From positions 372,001 through 436,000 of the forward strand of contig NZ_CP170339.1 in assembly GCF_042445055.1 (NCBI RefSeq): a stretch of DNA of 64,000 bases, written 5' to 3'. This document shows positions 35,926 through 44,728 of this stretch, piece after piece. A program made the position numbers and the translations under genes. The notes beneath the pieces are model-generated. The model had not been told where the DNA came from and did not search any database. It worked only from the letters and a program-made list of their open reading frames with translations. Each line of letters starts with the position of its first letter. The stretch's first letter is position 1. This DNA is from Falsihalocynthiibacter sp042445055 (GTDB lineage Bacteria > Pseudomonadota > Alphaproteobacteria > Rhodobacterales > Rhodobacteraceae).

Positions 35926-36876
35926 TTAATCGTTCGTCGATTGCGCGTTCTCCAGCGCATTCTCTTCATCTACGAACGATTGAACGTCATCGATGAATTT
36001 TTGAAACAGGCGTTTTTGTTTGCGCCATGGAAAAATGAAGTATGGATCAGGAGTGCTCCAGTTAGCGCCGTAGTTTTGCGTAAGGAATGATCTTGGGTCC
36101 GCTGGAATAGGATGCCCGGTTGTTGAGCATGCCTGCGTCGGAACGAGGCTGCTCACGCCGATTTCCCCATGGGTGTGAGGATAGATGTAGACTTTTTCAT
36201 CTTCGATCCAGCACGGGAAAAGGTCCACTTCAAACTCACCTATGCGCCGAAGTTTGTAGATTTCATTCTGGCCAGAGTCAGTGTCGCCCAAAAGATTGAG
36301 GCGCTCTAGCTCACTAAGAAGGGCGACCCACTCACGGGCGGCGTCGGTTCGATTCTTCGACCTTAACAGTACGGCGAGATCAACATCATCATCATGCTCG
36401 ATCAAGCGCCCGTCCCGAACGACACCAAGCAGCGTCCCCGAGTTCAATATCACTTCATAGCCGATGGCCCTAAAACGTTGAACCAAGTCGCCGATACTAT
36501 CTAGGGCTATGTCGTTATTGGCATCCGAAAAGTAGTCCTCTTTGTATCCGTGTGCCGTAACGCGAAAGGGGCTTAAATAGGCGTTGACCATGTTCGAGAA
36601 CTCAGTGAACGCCTGCTGGTTTCCCTGTCTGGTGCGTAGCTTAGATAGATGGTTCATCATACCTAAGGTCCGCGTCGGCTTAATTCTCTTGGTGATTTGC
36701 ACTAAGACAACGGCCTCTAGCCATTCACCAGTAGCCGGGCGCGATCGGAACGCTTCCAGTTTCTTGACATATGCGTGCACGCGAAAATCAGATGAATTGC
36801 CATCCAAATAATCGAGGGCAGCGTTTCGAATTTCCTGGATTTTTGCTGTTCGTTTTCTTTGTTCGGCTTCAGTCAT
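35926..36876 (-). CDS. LicD-like nucleotidyltransferase/phosphotransferase-fold protein
   Basis: A 316-residue protein with an N-terminal helical region and a LicD-type core at about residues 125-175: LVQRFRAIGYEVILNSGTLL, then GVVRDGRLIEHDDDVDLAVL. The HDDDVD acidic cluster is the metal site of this fold. A second aspartate-containing strand, FEVDLFPCWI, follows. LicD-family proteins attach phosphocholine, glycerol phosphate or other phospho groups to surface sugars. The nearby TagD-like gene makes glycerol phosphate a reasonable donor by inference. Start chosen at ATG 36876 after AAGGA; the upstream frame to 36906 has no such site. Confidence 0.75.
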   Translation of the reverse strand: MTEAEQRKRTAKIQEIRNAALDYLDGNSSDFRVHAYVKKLEAFRSRPATGEWLEAVVLVQITKRIKPTRTLGMMNHLSKLRTRQGNQQAFTEFSNMVNAYLSPFRVTAHGYKEDYFSDANNDIALDSIGDLVQRFRAIGYEVILNSGTLLGVVRDGRLIEHDDDVDLAVLLRSKNRTDAAREWVALLSELERLNLLGDTDSGQNEIYKLRRIGEFEVDLFPCWIEDEKVYIYPHTHGEIGVSSLVPTQACSTTGHPIPADPRSFLTQNYGANWSTPDPYFIFPWRKQKRLFQKFIDDVQSFVDEENALENAQSTND

Positions 36877-37070
36877 GGAAATCCTTTGCCCTAAACGCGG
36901 CGACATATCATTTATTCGAAAAGCGTAGCTAGTTTACGAATGTCATTCAATGCGGTCGTTCGCACGGTGACCAAGAATTATGTGACCGGTGCACGTATTG
37001 AATTTACTGAGAATAGGTTGGGGAGCGCGCGCTAAAAATATGAAGCGTTATGCGATGTATTATCGAAACG

Positions 37071-37098
37071 TCCCCAGCGAACCTTCGTCCGCTGGGGA
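37071..37098 (-). terminator. Terminator of the ectoine operon
   Basis: TCCCCAGCG and CGCTGGGGA pair exactly over 9 bp around a 10-nt loop, 11 bp after the stop of the aspartokinase gene. On the transcribed minus strand the stem is followed by CGTTTCGATAAT, a weak T tract. Confidence 0.65.
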
Positions 37099-37108
37099 TG
37101 TTCTGTTC

Positions 37109-38548
37109 TTATGCCACCAAACGTGGTTTGCCGTTTTTCTCCGACATTTCTTCGCCGATGAGAGCTTTGTGAAGGGCTCTTACGGCGGCGTCGGCGTCTT
37201 CGCGGGTTGTGACGAATTGGATGTCGACATTGCGTGGGCCTTGTTGCACAGCGATTGGGGCGATGCCCTCTTCGTCTAAGGCGGCGAGGCCGCGGCCGAG
37301 TGCTTTTAGGCCGGTCAGGTCACGTCCGATGACCGCTACAACCGAGAGGCCGCGCGCGGTGACCGAGGCTGTCGCGTATTCAGACGTGATATCGTTTTCG
37401 ACCCGACGAACGCGTTTGAGCGGCGCATCCACATAGTGGGTAATCGCATTCGCGTTCGAAGATTTCGCAACAATACTCACCCGATGACGAGTCAGGGACT
37501 GAAGGATGGTCGCGTCGTATCCTTTTACGCCAACCATGTCCTGCTCAAACACTTCGAGCGCGACAACATCAAGTGCCGTGACGATCTCTACCTGAGACTC
37601 GTCTGCGGGTGCGTCGTCGATCAGCGTGCCGGGGTCTGCTGGTTCGAACGCGTTGGTCACTCGCAGGGGAATATTTGACTGACGAAGCGTCTTGGCCGCA
37701 GAGGGGTGAATGGCCTCCATCCCCATGTTCGAAAGCTGATCGGCCACGTCATAGTTTGTGTGGCCGAGTTTGCGCACATTCTCGAGGCCGACAAGTTTGG
37801 GGTCGGCAGAGGACAGGTGGAATTCCTTGTGGATAATCGCCTCCGACGCGCCAGTTTGGGCGGCGATGCGGCTAAAGGTTACCTCGGAGTAGCCGCGATC
37901 ATAGAGCGACATAAGTCCCTCTGTGCATTGCGCATAGCCGGTCACGATTGGAAGCTCGCACGTTACATCGACGTCACGCATACCTTGCTCAAAACGCTCT
38001 TCGAGTGTGACTTCGCGCTCGTCGCGCCAGCCGCTCAGGTCAACAAAGCGCGCATTCGCACCTGCACGACGCAAAAGAAGCGTGGTGACATAGGCCGAGT
38101 GGCTTTCGCCCAGACCGGAGAGCAGCTCACGGATGATACCCATGTGTTGGCTCAGACGAAAATGGCCGTATGAACAGAGGCGCTGAAGGTCGATCAGACA
38201 AGAGCGCGCGCCCTCGATCCGTTCGCGAACAAAGTCGTCCGCCTCGCGAATATCGGCCGAAGCATCCAGAACCTTGCGGTGCGCCTCGTTCATTGCCGTC
38301 ATCACGTTGTTCAGCGCTTCCGACCATTCCAGATCATTGCTAGCAGTCGAAAACCGCGCGTAAACACCCGGCTCGCCAGTTTTCTTGTTTTCAAGCAGTA
38401 GGTCGGTGATGCCTCCGTATGCCGAAACAACGAAGATACGATTGTACGGATCTTCACCTTCCTTGAGAAACAAGGAACGTAATAGCTCATTCGAGCGGCT
38501 CATCGACGTGCCACCGATTTTCTCAACGGTATGTGCGTTTGATGTCAT
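37109..38548 (-). CDS. ask: Ectoine-pathway aspartate kinase (Ask_ect)
   Basis: A 479-residue kinase that makes aspartyl phosphate, feeding aspartate semialdehyde to ectoine synthesis. VEKIGGTSMSRSNELL is the amino-acid-kinase start; YDRGYSEVTFSRIAAQTGA and AIIHKEFHLSSADPKLV belong to the catalytic domain. Two ACT domains occupy about 325-460. This divergent form, found in ectoine operons, is thought to escape lysine and threonine feedback. The start is set at ATG 38548 (MTSNAHT) because the upstream ATG at 38563 lies in the loop of a hairpin. Last gene after ectA, ectB and ectC. Confidence 0.93.
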   Translation of the reverse strand: MTSNAHTVEKIGGTSMSRSNELLRSLFLKEGEDPYNRIFVVSAYGGITDLLLENKKTGEPGVYARFSTASNDLEWSEALNNVMTAMNEAHRKVLDASADIREADDFVRERIEGARSCLIDLQRLCSYGHFRLSQHMGIIRELLSGLGESHSAYVTTLLLRRAGANARFVDLSGWRDEREVTLEERFEQGMRDVDVTCELPIVTGYAQCTEGLMSLYDRGYSEVTFSRIAAQTGASEAIIHKEFHLSSADPKLVGLENVRKLGHTNYDVADQLSNMGMEAIHPSAAKTLRQSNIPLRVTNAFEPADPGTLIDDAPADESQVEIVTALDVVALEVFEQDMVGVKGYDATILQSLTRHRVSIVAKSSNANAITHYVDAPLKRVRRVENDITSEYATASVTARGLSVVAVIGRDLTGLKALGRGLAALDEEGIAPIAVQQGPRNVDIQFVTTREDADAAVRALHKALIGEEMSEKNGKPRLVA

Positions 38549-38555
38549 GGTGTTC

Positions 38556-38575
38556 GTCCCCATAACTTTGGGGAC
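38556..38575 (-). promoter_or_regulatory. Intercistronic hairpin between ectC and ask
   Basis: GTCCCC and GGGGAC form a 6-bp stem with an 8-nt loop just before the ask start. No T run follows. It may tune kinase expression relative to ectABC or stop 3' decay of the upstream message. Confidence 0.5.
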
Positions 38576-38623
38576 GCCTTTTTCGTTTGATTACGAGTAA
38601 TGCGGATGACTGGTGTTTCCGAG

Positions 38624-39010
38624 TTATTCCGCAGCAGCGGCATAAGAGCCGTCTTCGCGGTGAACTTCGTTGCCAGTCACTGGCGGGTTAAAGCAGCAGG
38701 CCATCACAAGCTCTTCTTCAGAGCGAAGCGTGTGCTTGTCGTGTTGGTCGAGCGCATACATAACGCCTGGGCGGATTTCATGGGTTTCACCTGTGGCGAG
38801 ATCGGTGATGGATCCCTTGCCCGACATGCAGAACACACTCTCGTAGTGGTTCTTGTAATGGAACGTATGCTCCGAACCCGCTTCGAGTGTTGTGATGTGG
38901 AAAGAGAAACCCATGTTGTCATCTGCCAAGAGCATACGGACAGAAGTCCATTTTGCATCGCTCACGGCTTTGTCTGTGTTTTTTAGGTCATTTAGGTCAC
39001 GAACGATCAT
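38624..39010 (-). CDS. ectC: L-ectoine synthase
   Basis: A 128-residue cupin that cyclises N-gamma-acetyl-diaminobutyrate to ectoine. MIVRDLNDLKNTDKAVSDAKW is the typical start, and SFHITTLEAGSEHTFHYKNHYESVF, with the cupin histidines and glutamate, holds the metal. GVMYALDQHDKHTLRSEEELVM is the second cupin motif. Length and all key segments match the family. It lies 5 bp after ectB and 61 bp before the ask gene. Confidence 0.98.
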   Translation of the reverse strand: MIVRDLNDLKNTDKAVSDAKWTSVRMLLADDNMGFSFHITTLEAGSEHTFHYKNHYESVFCMSGKGSITDLATGETHEIRPGVMYALDQHDKHTLRSEEELVMACCFNPPVTGNEVHREDGSYAAAAE

Positions 39011-39015
39011 GGGTA

Positions 39016-40314
39016 TTACTCCGCAGCAATTTTAGTTTCGAATTTGTTCTCGATGCAGGCACGTGCCGCATCAACAAGGATGTCCAATCCGTCTTCGAAT
39101 TGGTCCATCGGGGTGGTGAGGGGCGCAAGCACTTTAACGATTTCGTCGTCAGCGCCCGATGTCTCGACGATAAGGCCGCGCGTGAAGGCTTCTGCACAGA
39201 TTTCTCCGGCAAGTTCACCGCTTCCTACGTCAACGCCTTGCATCATTCCGCGACCTTTGAGGCGCGTATCGTCTTTCATGTCAGCGATACGTTGCAGGCG
39301 ACCCTTGAGAACCTCGGATTTCTCGGCGATTTCGGATTCGAATGAATCGTCAGACCAGAACTTCTCAAGTGCGACCTTCGCAGTAACAAACGCATGGGTG
39401 TTGCCGCGGAAAGTGCCGTTGTGTTCGGCTGGTTTCCAAATATCCAGTTCAGGACGGATCAAGGTCAGCGCGAACGGAAGGCCAAAGCCAGAAAGCGATT
39501 TCGCCATGGTGATCATGTCCGGCTCAACATCCATTCCGTCAAAGCTAAAGAAGCTCCCCGTGCGGCCAATGCCCGCTTGAATGTCGTCAACGATCAGCTT
39601 AGCGCCGACTTTCTTGGCCAAACGTGCGATGCCTTCAACCCATTGGCGCGACGCGGCGTTCAGGCCACCTTCTCCTTGAACCAGCTCAAGAATAAACGCA
39701 GCGGGCGCGTCAACGCCGCTTGAGCTGTTGCAAAGAATTGTCTCGATCATTTCGAGCGTATCAACGTCGTCACCAAGCGATCCTTCAAACGGAAGGTGCG
39801 TAACTCCATTGAGCGGAACACCCGCGCCGTTGCGCTTGCCAGCATTACCCGTAAGCGACAGCGCGCCAAGCGTCATGCCGTGAAACCCGTTGGTAAAGGC
39901 AACCACATTGGTACGGCCAGTGACCTTGCGGGCAAGTTTGATTGCCGCTTCAACCGCATTGGCGCCCGTTGGGCCTGTCATCATGACCTTGTGATCCATT
40001 CCCCGTGGCTCAAGAACCAGACGCTCGAATGTCTTGAGGAATTCCGCCTTGGGGGCGGTATACATATCCAGCGCGTGGGCAATGCCATCGTTGGTGATGT
40101 GTTCGATCAACGCGGCTTTCATATCAGGGTCGTTGTGGCCATAGTTCAGCGAAGAACAGCCCGACAAGAAGTCGGTATAGGTGTTGCCGCGTGCGTCATG
40201 CAGGGTCGAGCCCTTAGCTTTGGTGAAAACGGTATCGTAGGAGCGGCAATAGCTGCGCACTTGTGATTCACGTGTTTCAAATATCGTCGTATCGGCTGAG
40301 ATCTCAGTCGTCAT
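39016..40314 (-). CDS. ectB: L-2,4-diaminobutyrate transaminase
   Basis: A 432-residue class III PLP aminotransferase converting aspartate semialdehyde to diaminobutyrate. SYCRSYDTVFTKAKGSTLHD and FLSGCSSLNYGHNDP are typical for EctB. The PLP-binding region is LIVDDIQAGIGRTGSFFSFD, with the Schiff-base lysine in ITMAKSLSGFGLP. It follows ectA by 47 bp in the minus-strand operon. Confidence 0.97.
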   Translation of the reverse strand: MTTEISADTTIFETRESQVRSYCRSYDTVFTKAKGSTLHDARGNTYTDFLSGCSSLNYGHNDPDMKAALIEHITNDGIAHALDMYTAPKAEFLKTFERLVLEPRGMDHKVMMTGPTGANAVEAAIKLARKVTGRTNVVAFTNGFHGMTLGALSLTGNAGKRNGAGVPLNGVTHLPFEGSLGDDVDTLEMIETILCNSSSGVDAPAAFILELVQGEGGLNAASRQWVEGIARLAKKVGAKLIVDDIQAGIGRTGSFFSFDGMDVEPDMITMAKSLSGFGLPFALTLIRPELDIWKPAEHNGTFRGNTHAFVTAKVALEKFWSDDSFESEIAEKSEVLKGRLQRIADMKDDTRLKGRGMMQGVDVGSGELAGEICAEAFTRGLIVETSGADDEIVKVLAPLTTPMDQFEDGLDILVDAARACIENKFETKIAAE

Positions 40315-40361
40315 GTCATTTTCCTTTTGGATTGATTGTAAGTCCGGAGTGGGCGCGGCGC

Positions 40362-40901
40362 TTAGGCCACCGCCTCCAATTCACGAGACTCTGGCAAGCT
40401 GATTGTCACCATATGCTCGGTGTCATGCTCGCCTTGAAAATGGGTGTCGCTTTCAAAGTGCGCTTCGTGGTCAAGCTCGGCGTCCTGTGCGTCTGCAAAG
40501 CTGCGAAAGAGCGCCCAGCTTGCGTCGTTGTCTTTGGTGATCGTGGTTTGCATCCGCGTCACGTCTTGACACTCTTCACGTGCGAGCAGGCTCTCTAGCA
40601 TACGTTTAGCAAGCCCAAGGCCGCGCGCTTTTTCGGATACGGCGACCTGCCATACAAAGAAGGACTCGGAATCGCGGGGCAACACATAGCCCGAGATCCA
40701 ACCGACGGGCTGGCCGTCGAGTTCAGCAAGGATGCATGTGTCGCGAAAATGATCGCACTGGATCAAATTGCAATACATCGAGTTCTCGTCGAGGGGCTTG
40801 CAAGAACCGATCAATTCCCAGATGGCCGCGCCGTCCTCGGCGTCTGGCTTGCGGAACTTAACGTCGTTGCGACGTGACTTGATCTGATGGATGTCGACCA
40901 C
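40362..40901 (-). CDS. ectA: L-2,4-diaminobutyrate acetyltransferase
   Basis: A 179-residue GNAT enzyme that acetylates diaminobutyrate. The N-terminus VKFRKPDAEDGAAIWELIGS is the EctA start, and VAVSEKARGLGLAKRMLESL is the acetyl-CoA binding motif. LDENSMYCNLIQCDHF is characteristic of this enzyme. It is the first gene of ectA-ectB-ectC-ask and is divergent from the MarR-type regulator, the usual arrangement for ectR. Confidence 0.97.
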   Translation of the reverse strand: MVDIHQIKSRRNDVKFRKPDAEDGAAIWELIGSCKPLDENSMYCNLIQCDHFRDTCILAELDGQPVGWISGYVLPRDSESFFVWQVAVSEKARGLGLAKRMLESLLAREECQDVTRMQTTITKDNDASWALFRSFADAQDAELDHEAHFESDTHFQGEHDTEHMVTISLPESRELEAVA

Positions 40902-41058
40902 TGGATACCTCGGTTGCTGCTTCTATTAGGTACTTAGATATACGAAGTTTATCGAAAAAATCAATTAGGCTAGGGAATTATATTTGAGTTTGTTTAATTC
41001 CATAAATTACAGTTAGTTATCGGATTATTACATGAAAATCTGCGAGAATCTTGAAAGT

Positions 41059-41089
41059 TATTTAGTTCGTATATTAGTTATGCTAACTA
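41059..41089. promoter_or_regulatory. Candidate EctR operator in the ectA-ectR divergent promoter
   Basis: TATTTAGT at 41059-41066 equals the half-site I recall for EctR of methylotrophs. Next to it TAGTTA (41075-41080) and TAACTA (41084-41089) form an exact inverted repeat with a 3-bp spacer; another TTAGTTA is at 41013-41019. The whole 254-bp gap (40902-41155) is very AT-rich and holds no gene. Confidence 0.5.
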
Positions 41090-41155
41090 TCTTAACCTCT
41101 TGCGAAGGTCATCCTTTCTCAGTAATCTAGCGCAATACTTGCCGTAGGAGCGGAA

Positions 41156-41656
41156 TTGGACAGAACTGACACCTCACTTATCGCTCTGCGCCGAATCCTG
41201 CGCGCAACAGAGCTTTATGGCCGCACACTTGCCCAGACTGCGGGGCTAACGCCCGTGCAAATCCGATTACTTCAGATCGTATTGGGCCACGGCAGCACCA
41301 CCCCGAAAAAGATATCCCTTCAGATGGGTGTAAGCCCGGCGACGATCTCGACGCTGCTAGATCGGCTTGCGGCCAAGGAAATGATCGAGCGTCAACGCTC
41401 TGACGTTGACCGCCGTCAGACCAATATCATCCTGACCGAGAAGGGCCGCAAAGCTGTTGAGGGGGCGCCTGATCCGCTTCAGCAGAAATACGTTAAGGAA
41501 TTCGAGGCACTCGCCGACTGGGAGCAGGCGATGATTGTTTCTGCGCTAGAGCGCGTGGCGGCGATGCTGAATGCGTCTGCGATGGATGCATCGCCGGTTC
41601 TGGATATGGGCGAAATTCACCGAACCCACCCACCAGTCAAGGCAGAGGAAAGCTAG
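41156..41656 (+). CDS. ectR: MarR-family regulator of the ectoine operon
   Basis: A 166-residue MarR protein. The winged helix is clear: LTPVQIRLLQIVLGHGSTTP, then KKISLQMGVSPATISTLLDR and MIERQRSDVDRRQTNIILTE, with the DxRR wing. The start is TTG at 41156 after TAGGAGCGGA. It is divergent from ectA, and EctR proteins known elsewhere repress ectABC-ask in response to salinity through an unclear signal. The assignment rests on family plus position. Confidence 0.88.
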   Translation: MDRTDTSLIALRRILRATELYGRTLAQTAGLTPVQIRLLQIVLGHGSTTPKKISLQMGVSPATISTLLDRLAAKEMIERQRSDVDRRQTNIILTEKGRKAVEGAPDPLQQKYVKEFEALADWEQAMIVSALERVAAMLNASAMDASPVLDMGEIHRTHPPVKAEES

Positions 41657-41934
41657 CGTTGGGCGGCGCGGTGTCGTTTTCGACATAGAATGCGCCTTAA
41701 TTCTAATTCGTTTACTTTGAGTTCCGTTCTATGTTTGACTAAATGCATGGTTTTTTTGGAAACCTGCCTATCGAACAGAACGTCGTGCAGAGTATTTGAA
41801 ACCGCGCGGCGCAATAGCAACAAAGTTTACGGCGGTATGTTATCGCCGCCGAAACTGGGAAGTTATCGGGAAGGATATGTGTTTCGGCGCGGTTTTTGCG
41901 GCCGACCACCAAAACTCACTGCAAGGAGTATACT
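41657..41934. promoter_or_regulatory. Leader of the BCCT carrier gene
   Basis: A 278-bp gap without a credible gene. TGTCG-TTTT-CGACA just after ectR can form a short hairpin. AAGGAG precedes the carrier start. No clear operator is seen. Confidence 0.35.
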
Positions 41935-43578
41935 ATGACGGAAGTCCCTACGAACCAGGGTATCCCCGAACCGGAAGGTCCATCGGATATCATCGAAACC
42001 GAATATGAAATCGGTCAGGATAATCTTGAGGCCCATATCGGCCCCTTCGGACTCGACATTCACAATCCGGTATTCCTTGTCTCAGGCGCAGCAGTTGTTG
42101 CGTTTGTTTTTTATACGCTCGCTTTGCCAGAGCAGGCTGCGTCGATCTTCTCCCAGATGTTCTCTTTCTCAACCAAGACGTTTGACTGGTTCTTCCTTGG
42201 GGCTGCGAACATCGTTGTGATTTTTGCGCTCTTGCTCATTGTGACACCACTTGGAAAGGTCCGATTGGGTGGCGCCGAGGCAACGCCAGACTATAGCTAT
42301 ATCGGCTGGTTCGCGATGCTATTCGCGGCGGGTATGGGCATTGGTTTGATGTTCTATGGTGTGTCTGAACCTATGACGCATTTCTCGACATCCTTCGGCG
42401 GAACAGCTGTGGGCGAGGGGGGTGCACGTACAGATTGGGCTCCGCTTAGTGGTGCAGAAGGCGATCAAGAGGCCGCAATCCGTCTGGGTATGGCGGCGAC
42501 GATTTTTCACTGGGGTCTACACCCTTGGGCGATTTATGCGATGGTTGCGCTGGCCTTGGCTCTGTTCAGCTATAACAAAGGGCTTCCGCTCACCATCCGT
42601 TCCGCATTCTACCCGATCCTTGGTGAACGTGTCTGGGGATGGTGGGGTCATATCATCGATATCATTTCGGTTTTTGCGACGCTCTTTGGTCTTGCTACTT
42701 CACTTGGCTTGGGCGCGACGCAAGCGAACGCGGGTCTTAATGAATTGTTTGGCCTACCTGTTAGCACGACCTCGCAGGTCTTGTTGATTACCGGCATCAC
42801 TGCAGTTGCGCTTATTTCGGTTGTTCGCGGATTGGATGGGGGCGTCAAAGTGCTCTCCGAGATCAACATGGGCCTCGCTGCATTGCTGGCGATCTTTGTG
42901 TTGATAACGGGACCAACGCTGTTCTTGATCACGTTCTTCTGGGATAACCTTGTCGCTTATGGTCAACGGCTTATTCCGCTCTCAATGCCGTTTGGCCGCG
43001 AAGACACCAACTTTAGCCAAGGATGGACTGCGTTCTACTGGGCGTGGTGGATTTCTTGGTCACCTTTCGTGGGCATGTTTATTGCGCGCGTAAGTCGTGG
43101 TCGTACGGTTCGAGAATTCGTGATCTGTGTGCTGCTCATTCCGAGCATGGTCTGTGTCCTTTGGATGTCGATTTTTGGTGGGACCGCTATTCATCAGGTC
43201 GTTGCCGAAGGGTACACCGTCGCACAAGAGGCCGCGCTTGAGTTGCAATTGTTCAAGATGCTCGATCCGCTTCCGCTTGCATCGCTTACGTCGTTTATCG
43301 GCATTGTTCTGGTGATCGTGTTCTTTGTGACTTCGTCGGACTCCGGCAGCCTTGTGATCGATACCATCACAGCAGGCGGCAAGGTTGACGCGCCCATGCC
43401 GCAGCGTGTCTTCTGGTGTGTATTCGAGGGCGCAGTTGCGATTGCTCTATTGCTTGGTGGCGGGCTTGCATCGCTGCAATCAATGGTGATTTCGACGGGG
43501 CTGTTATTTACCGTCGTGCTTCTTGGGATGTGCTTTGCGATCTACAAAGGGCTCGTGAGCGAAATCCAAAACACCTGA
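41935..43578 (+). CDS. BCCT-family osmolyte transporter
   Basis: A 547-residue secondary carrier for betaine, choline, carnitine or ectoine. About twelve helices are visible. The family tryptophan box WTAFYWAWWISWSPFVGMFI, followed by ARVSRGRTVREF, is near residue 370, and GIGLMFYGVSEPMTHF contains the conserved glycine-rich stretch of helix 3. The N-terminal about 45 residues are hydrophilic, and there is no long C-terminal regulatory domain. The start at ATG 41935 follows AAGGAG. Adjacency to ectR and ectABC suggests uptake of ectoine or glycine betaine during salt stress. Confidence 0.92.
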   Translation: MTEVPTNQGIPEPEGPSDIIETEYEIGQDNLEAHIGPFGLDIHNPVFLVSGAAVVAFVFYTLALPEQAASIFSQMFSFSTKTFDWFFLGAANIVVIFALLLIVTPLGKVRLGGAEATPDYSYIGWFAMLFAAGMGIGLMFYGVSEPMTHFSTSFGGTAVGEGGARTDWAPLSGAEGDQEAAIRLGMAATIFHWGLHPWAIYAMVALALALFSYNKGLPLTIRSAFYPILGERVWGWWGHIIDIISVFATLFGLATSLGLGATQANAGLNELFGLPVSTTSQVLLITGITAVALISVVRGLDGGVKVLSEINMGLAALLAIFVLITGPTLFLITFFWDNLVAYGQRLIPLSMPFGREDTNFSQGWTAFYWAWWISWSPFVGMFIARVSRGRTVREFVICVLLIPSMVCVLWMSIFGGTAIHQVVAEGYTVAQEAALELQLFKMLDPLPLASLTSFIGIVLVIVFFVTSSDSGSLVIDTITAGGKVDAPMPQRVFWCVFEGAVAIALLLGGGLASLQSMVISTGLLFTVVLLGMCFAIYKGLVSEIQNT

Positions 43579-43587
43579 CAATACAGA

Positions 43588-43613
43588 GAAGGCCCCGATC
43601 ATTCGGGGCCTTC
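43588..43613. terminator. Bidirectional terminator between BCCT and ABC ATPase genes
   Basis: GAAGGCCCC and GGGGCCTTC are exact reverse complements of 9 bp around a short loop (GATCATTC), placed between convergent genes. CTGCTATT follows on the plus side. Confidence 0.85.
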
Positions 43614-43615
43614 TG

Positions 43616-44725
43616 CTATTCAATTCGCAGTTCAGTTTCCGGATCGAAGGCCACGGCCTTCTCCATGTTCACCGCAAATTCAAATGTGTCCCCTGCGCGT
43701 ACGGTAACGTCCGCACGCATCCGCGCAATCGCGTCACGTCCACCAAGGGTCATGGTCACAAACGTATCCGAGCCCGCGGGTTCGGTAACAGTGATCCTAT
43801 TAGTGAGCGGTACGATGTTTGAGGATTTGCGGTCGGAACCGTCCGGATCGGTGATCGCCTCGGGACGGATGCCGAGCAAGATATCGCGTCCGTCCCAATC
43901 TGCGAGATTTGTTTGACTAAAGCGCAGCAGCGTTGGGTTGCCGTCCGCATCTAAAACCTTCGCGTGCGGAGCACCATCGTGCATCACCACAGTTGCGGGC
44001 ACGACGTTCATTGCTGGCGAACCCATGAATGTAGCCACGAACAGGTTCGCAGGCGTATTATAAATCTCGCTTGGTGTGCCGAGTTGCTGAACATATCCTT
44101 CGTTCATTACGGCGATGCGTGTCGAAAGGGTCAGTGCTTCGATCTGATCATGCGTCACATAGACGATCGTTGTCTTGAGTTGCTCATGAAGCTTTTTGAT
44201 CTCGGTGCGCATATCCACGCGTAGCTTTGCGTCGAGGTTTGAGAGTGGCTCGTCAAACAGGAACACATCGGGATCCCGTACAAGCGCGCGGCCCATCGCA
44301 ACCCGCTGGCGCTGACCGCCCGAAAGCTGCCCCGGCTTGCGATCAAGCAGGTGGTCAATCTGGAGAAGTTTGGCAACATCGGCGAGGGCTTTCTCGCGCT
44401 CGGGCTTGGGTACGCCGTGCATCTCAAGGCCAAACGTCATGTTCTGGCCGACGGTCATGTTCGGATAAAGCGCGTAACTCTGGAACACCATCGCGATATT
44501 GCGCTTGGACGGATGGACGCCATTGACGACGCGGCCGTTAATCGACACTTCGCCGCTTGTGATGTCCTCTAGCCCCGCAATCATATTGAGCAGTGTTGAT
44601 TTCCCACAACCAGACGGTCCTACAAGCACAAGGAACTCACCCTCTTGAACGTTGATATCGACTTTGTGCAGGACTTCGACCTTGTCGTAGGTTTTGGTGA
44701 CGTTGGAGATATTGAGGAAACCCAT
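43616..44725 (-). CDS. Sugar ABC transporter ATPase, MalK/UgpC type
   Basis: A 369-residue protein. The nucleotide-binding domain has Walker A GPSGCGKST (residues 36-44), Q-loop MVFQSYALYPNMTVGQN, signature LSGGQRQRVAMGRALV and Walker B VFLFDEPLSNLDA. Residues 240-369 form the OB-fold regulatory domain of CUT1 transporters (LLGIRPEAITDPDG). It is the last gene of the binding-protein/permease operon, separated from the second permease by 3 bp, and energises the glucose/mannose-type importer. Confidence 0.95.
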   Translation of the reverse strand: MGFLNISNVTKTYDKVEVLHKVDINVQEGEFLVLVGPSGCGKSTLLNMIAGLEDITSGEVSINGRVVNGVHPSKRNIAMVFQSYALYPNMTVGQNMTFGLEMHGVPKPEREKALADVAKLLQIDHLLDRKPGQLSGGQRQRVAMGRALVRDPDVFLFDEPLSNLDAKLRVDMRTEIKKLHEQLKTTIVYVTHDQIEALTLSTRIAVMNEGYVQQLGTPSEIYNTPANLFVATFMGSPAMNVVPATVVMHDGAPHAKVLDADGNPTLLRFSQTNLADWDGRDILLGIRPEAITDPDGSDRKSSNIVPLTNRITVTEPAGSDTFVTMTLGGRDAIARMRADVTVRAGDTFEFAVNMEKAVAFDPETELRIE

Positions 44726-44728
44726 GGA

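Noticed and set aside
41657..41934. Frames of 70-82 residues upstream of the BCCT gene
   Set aside because: They overlap each other and the carrier start, lack ribosome binding sites and resemble no protein.
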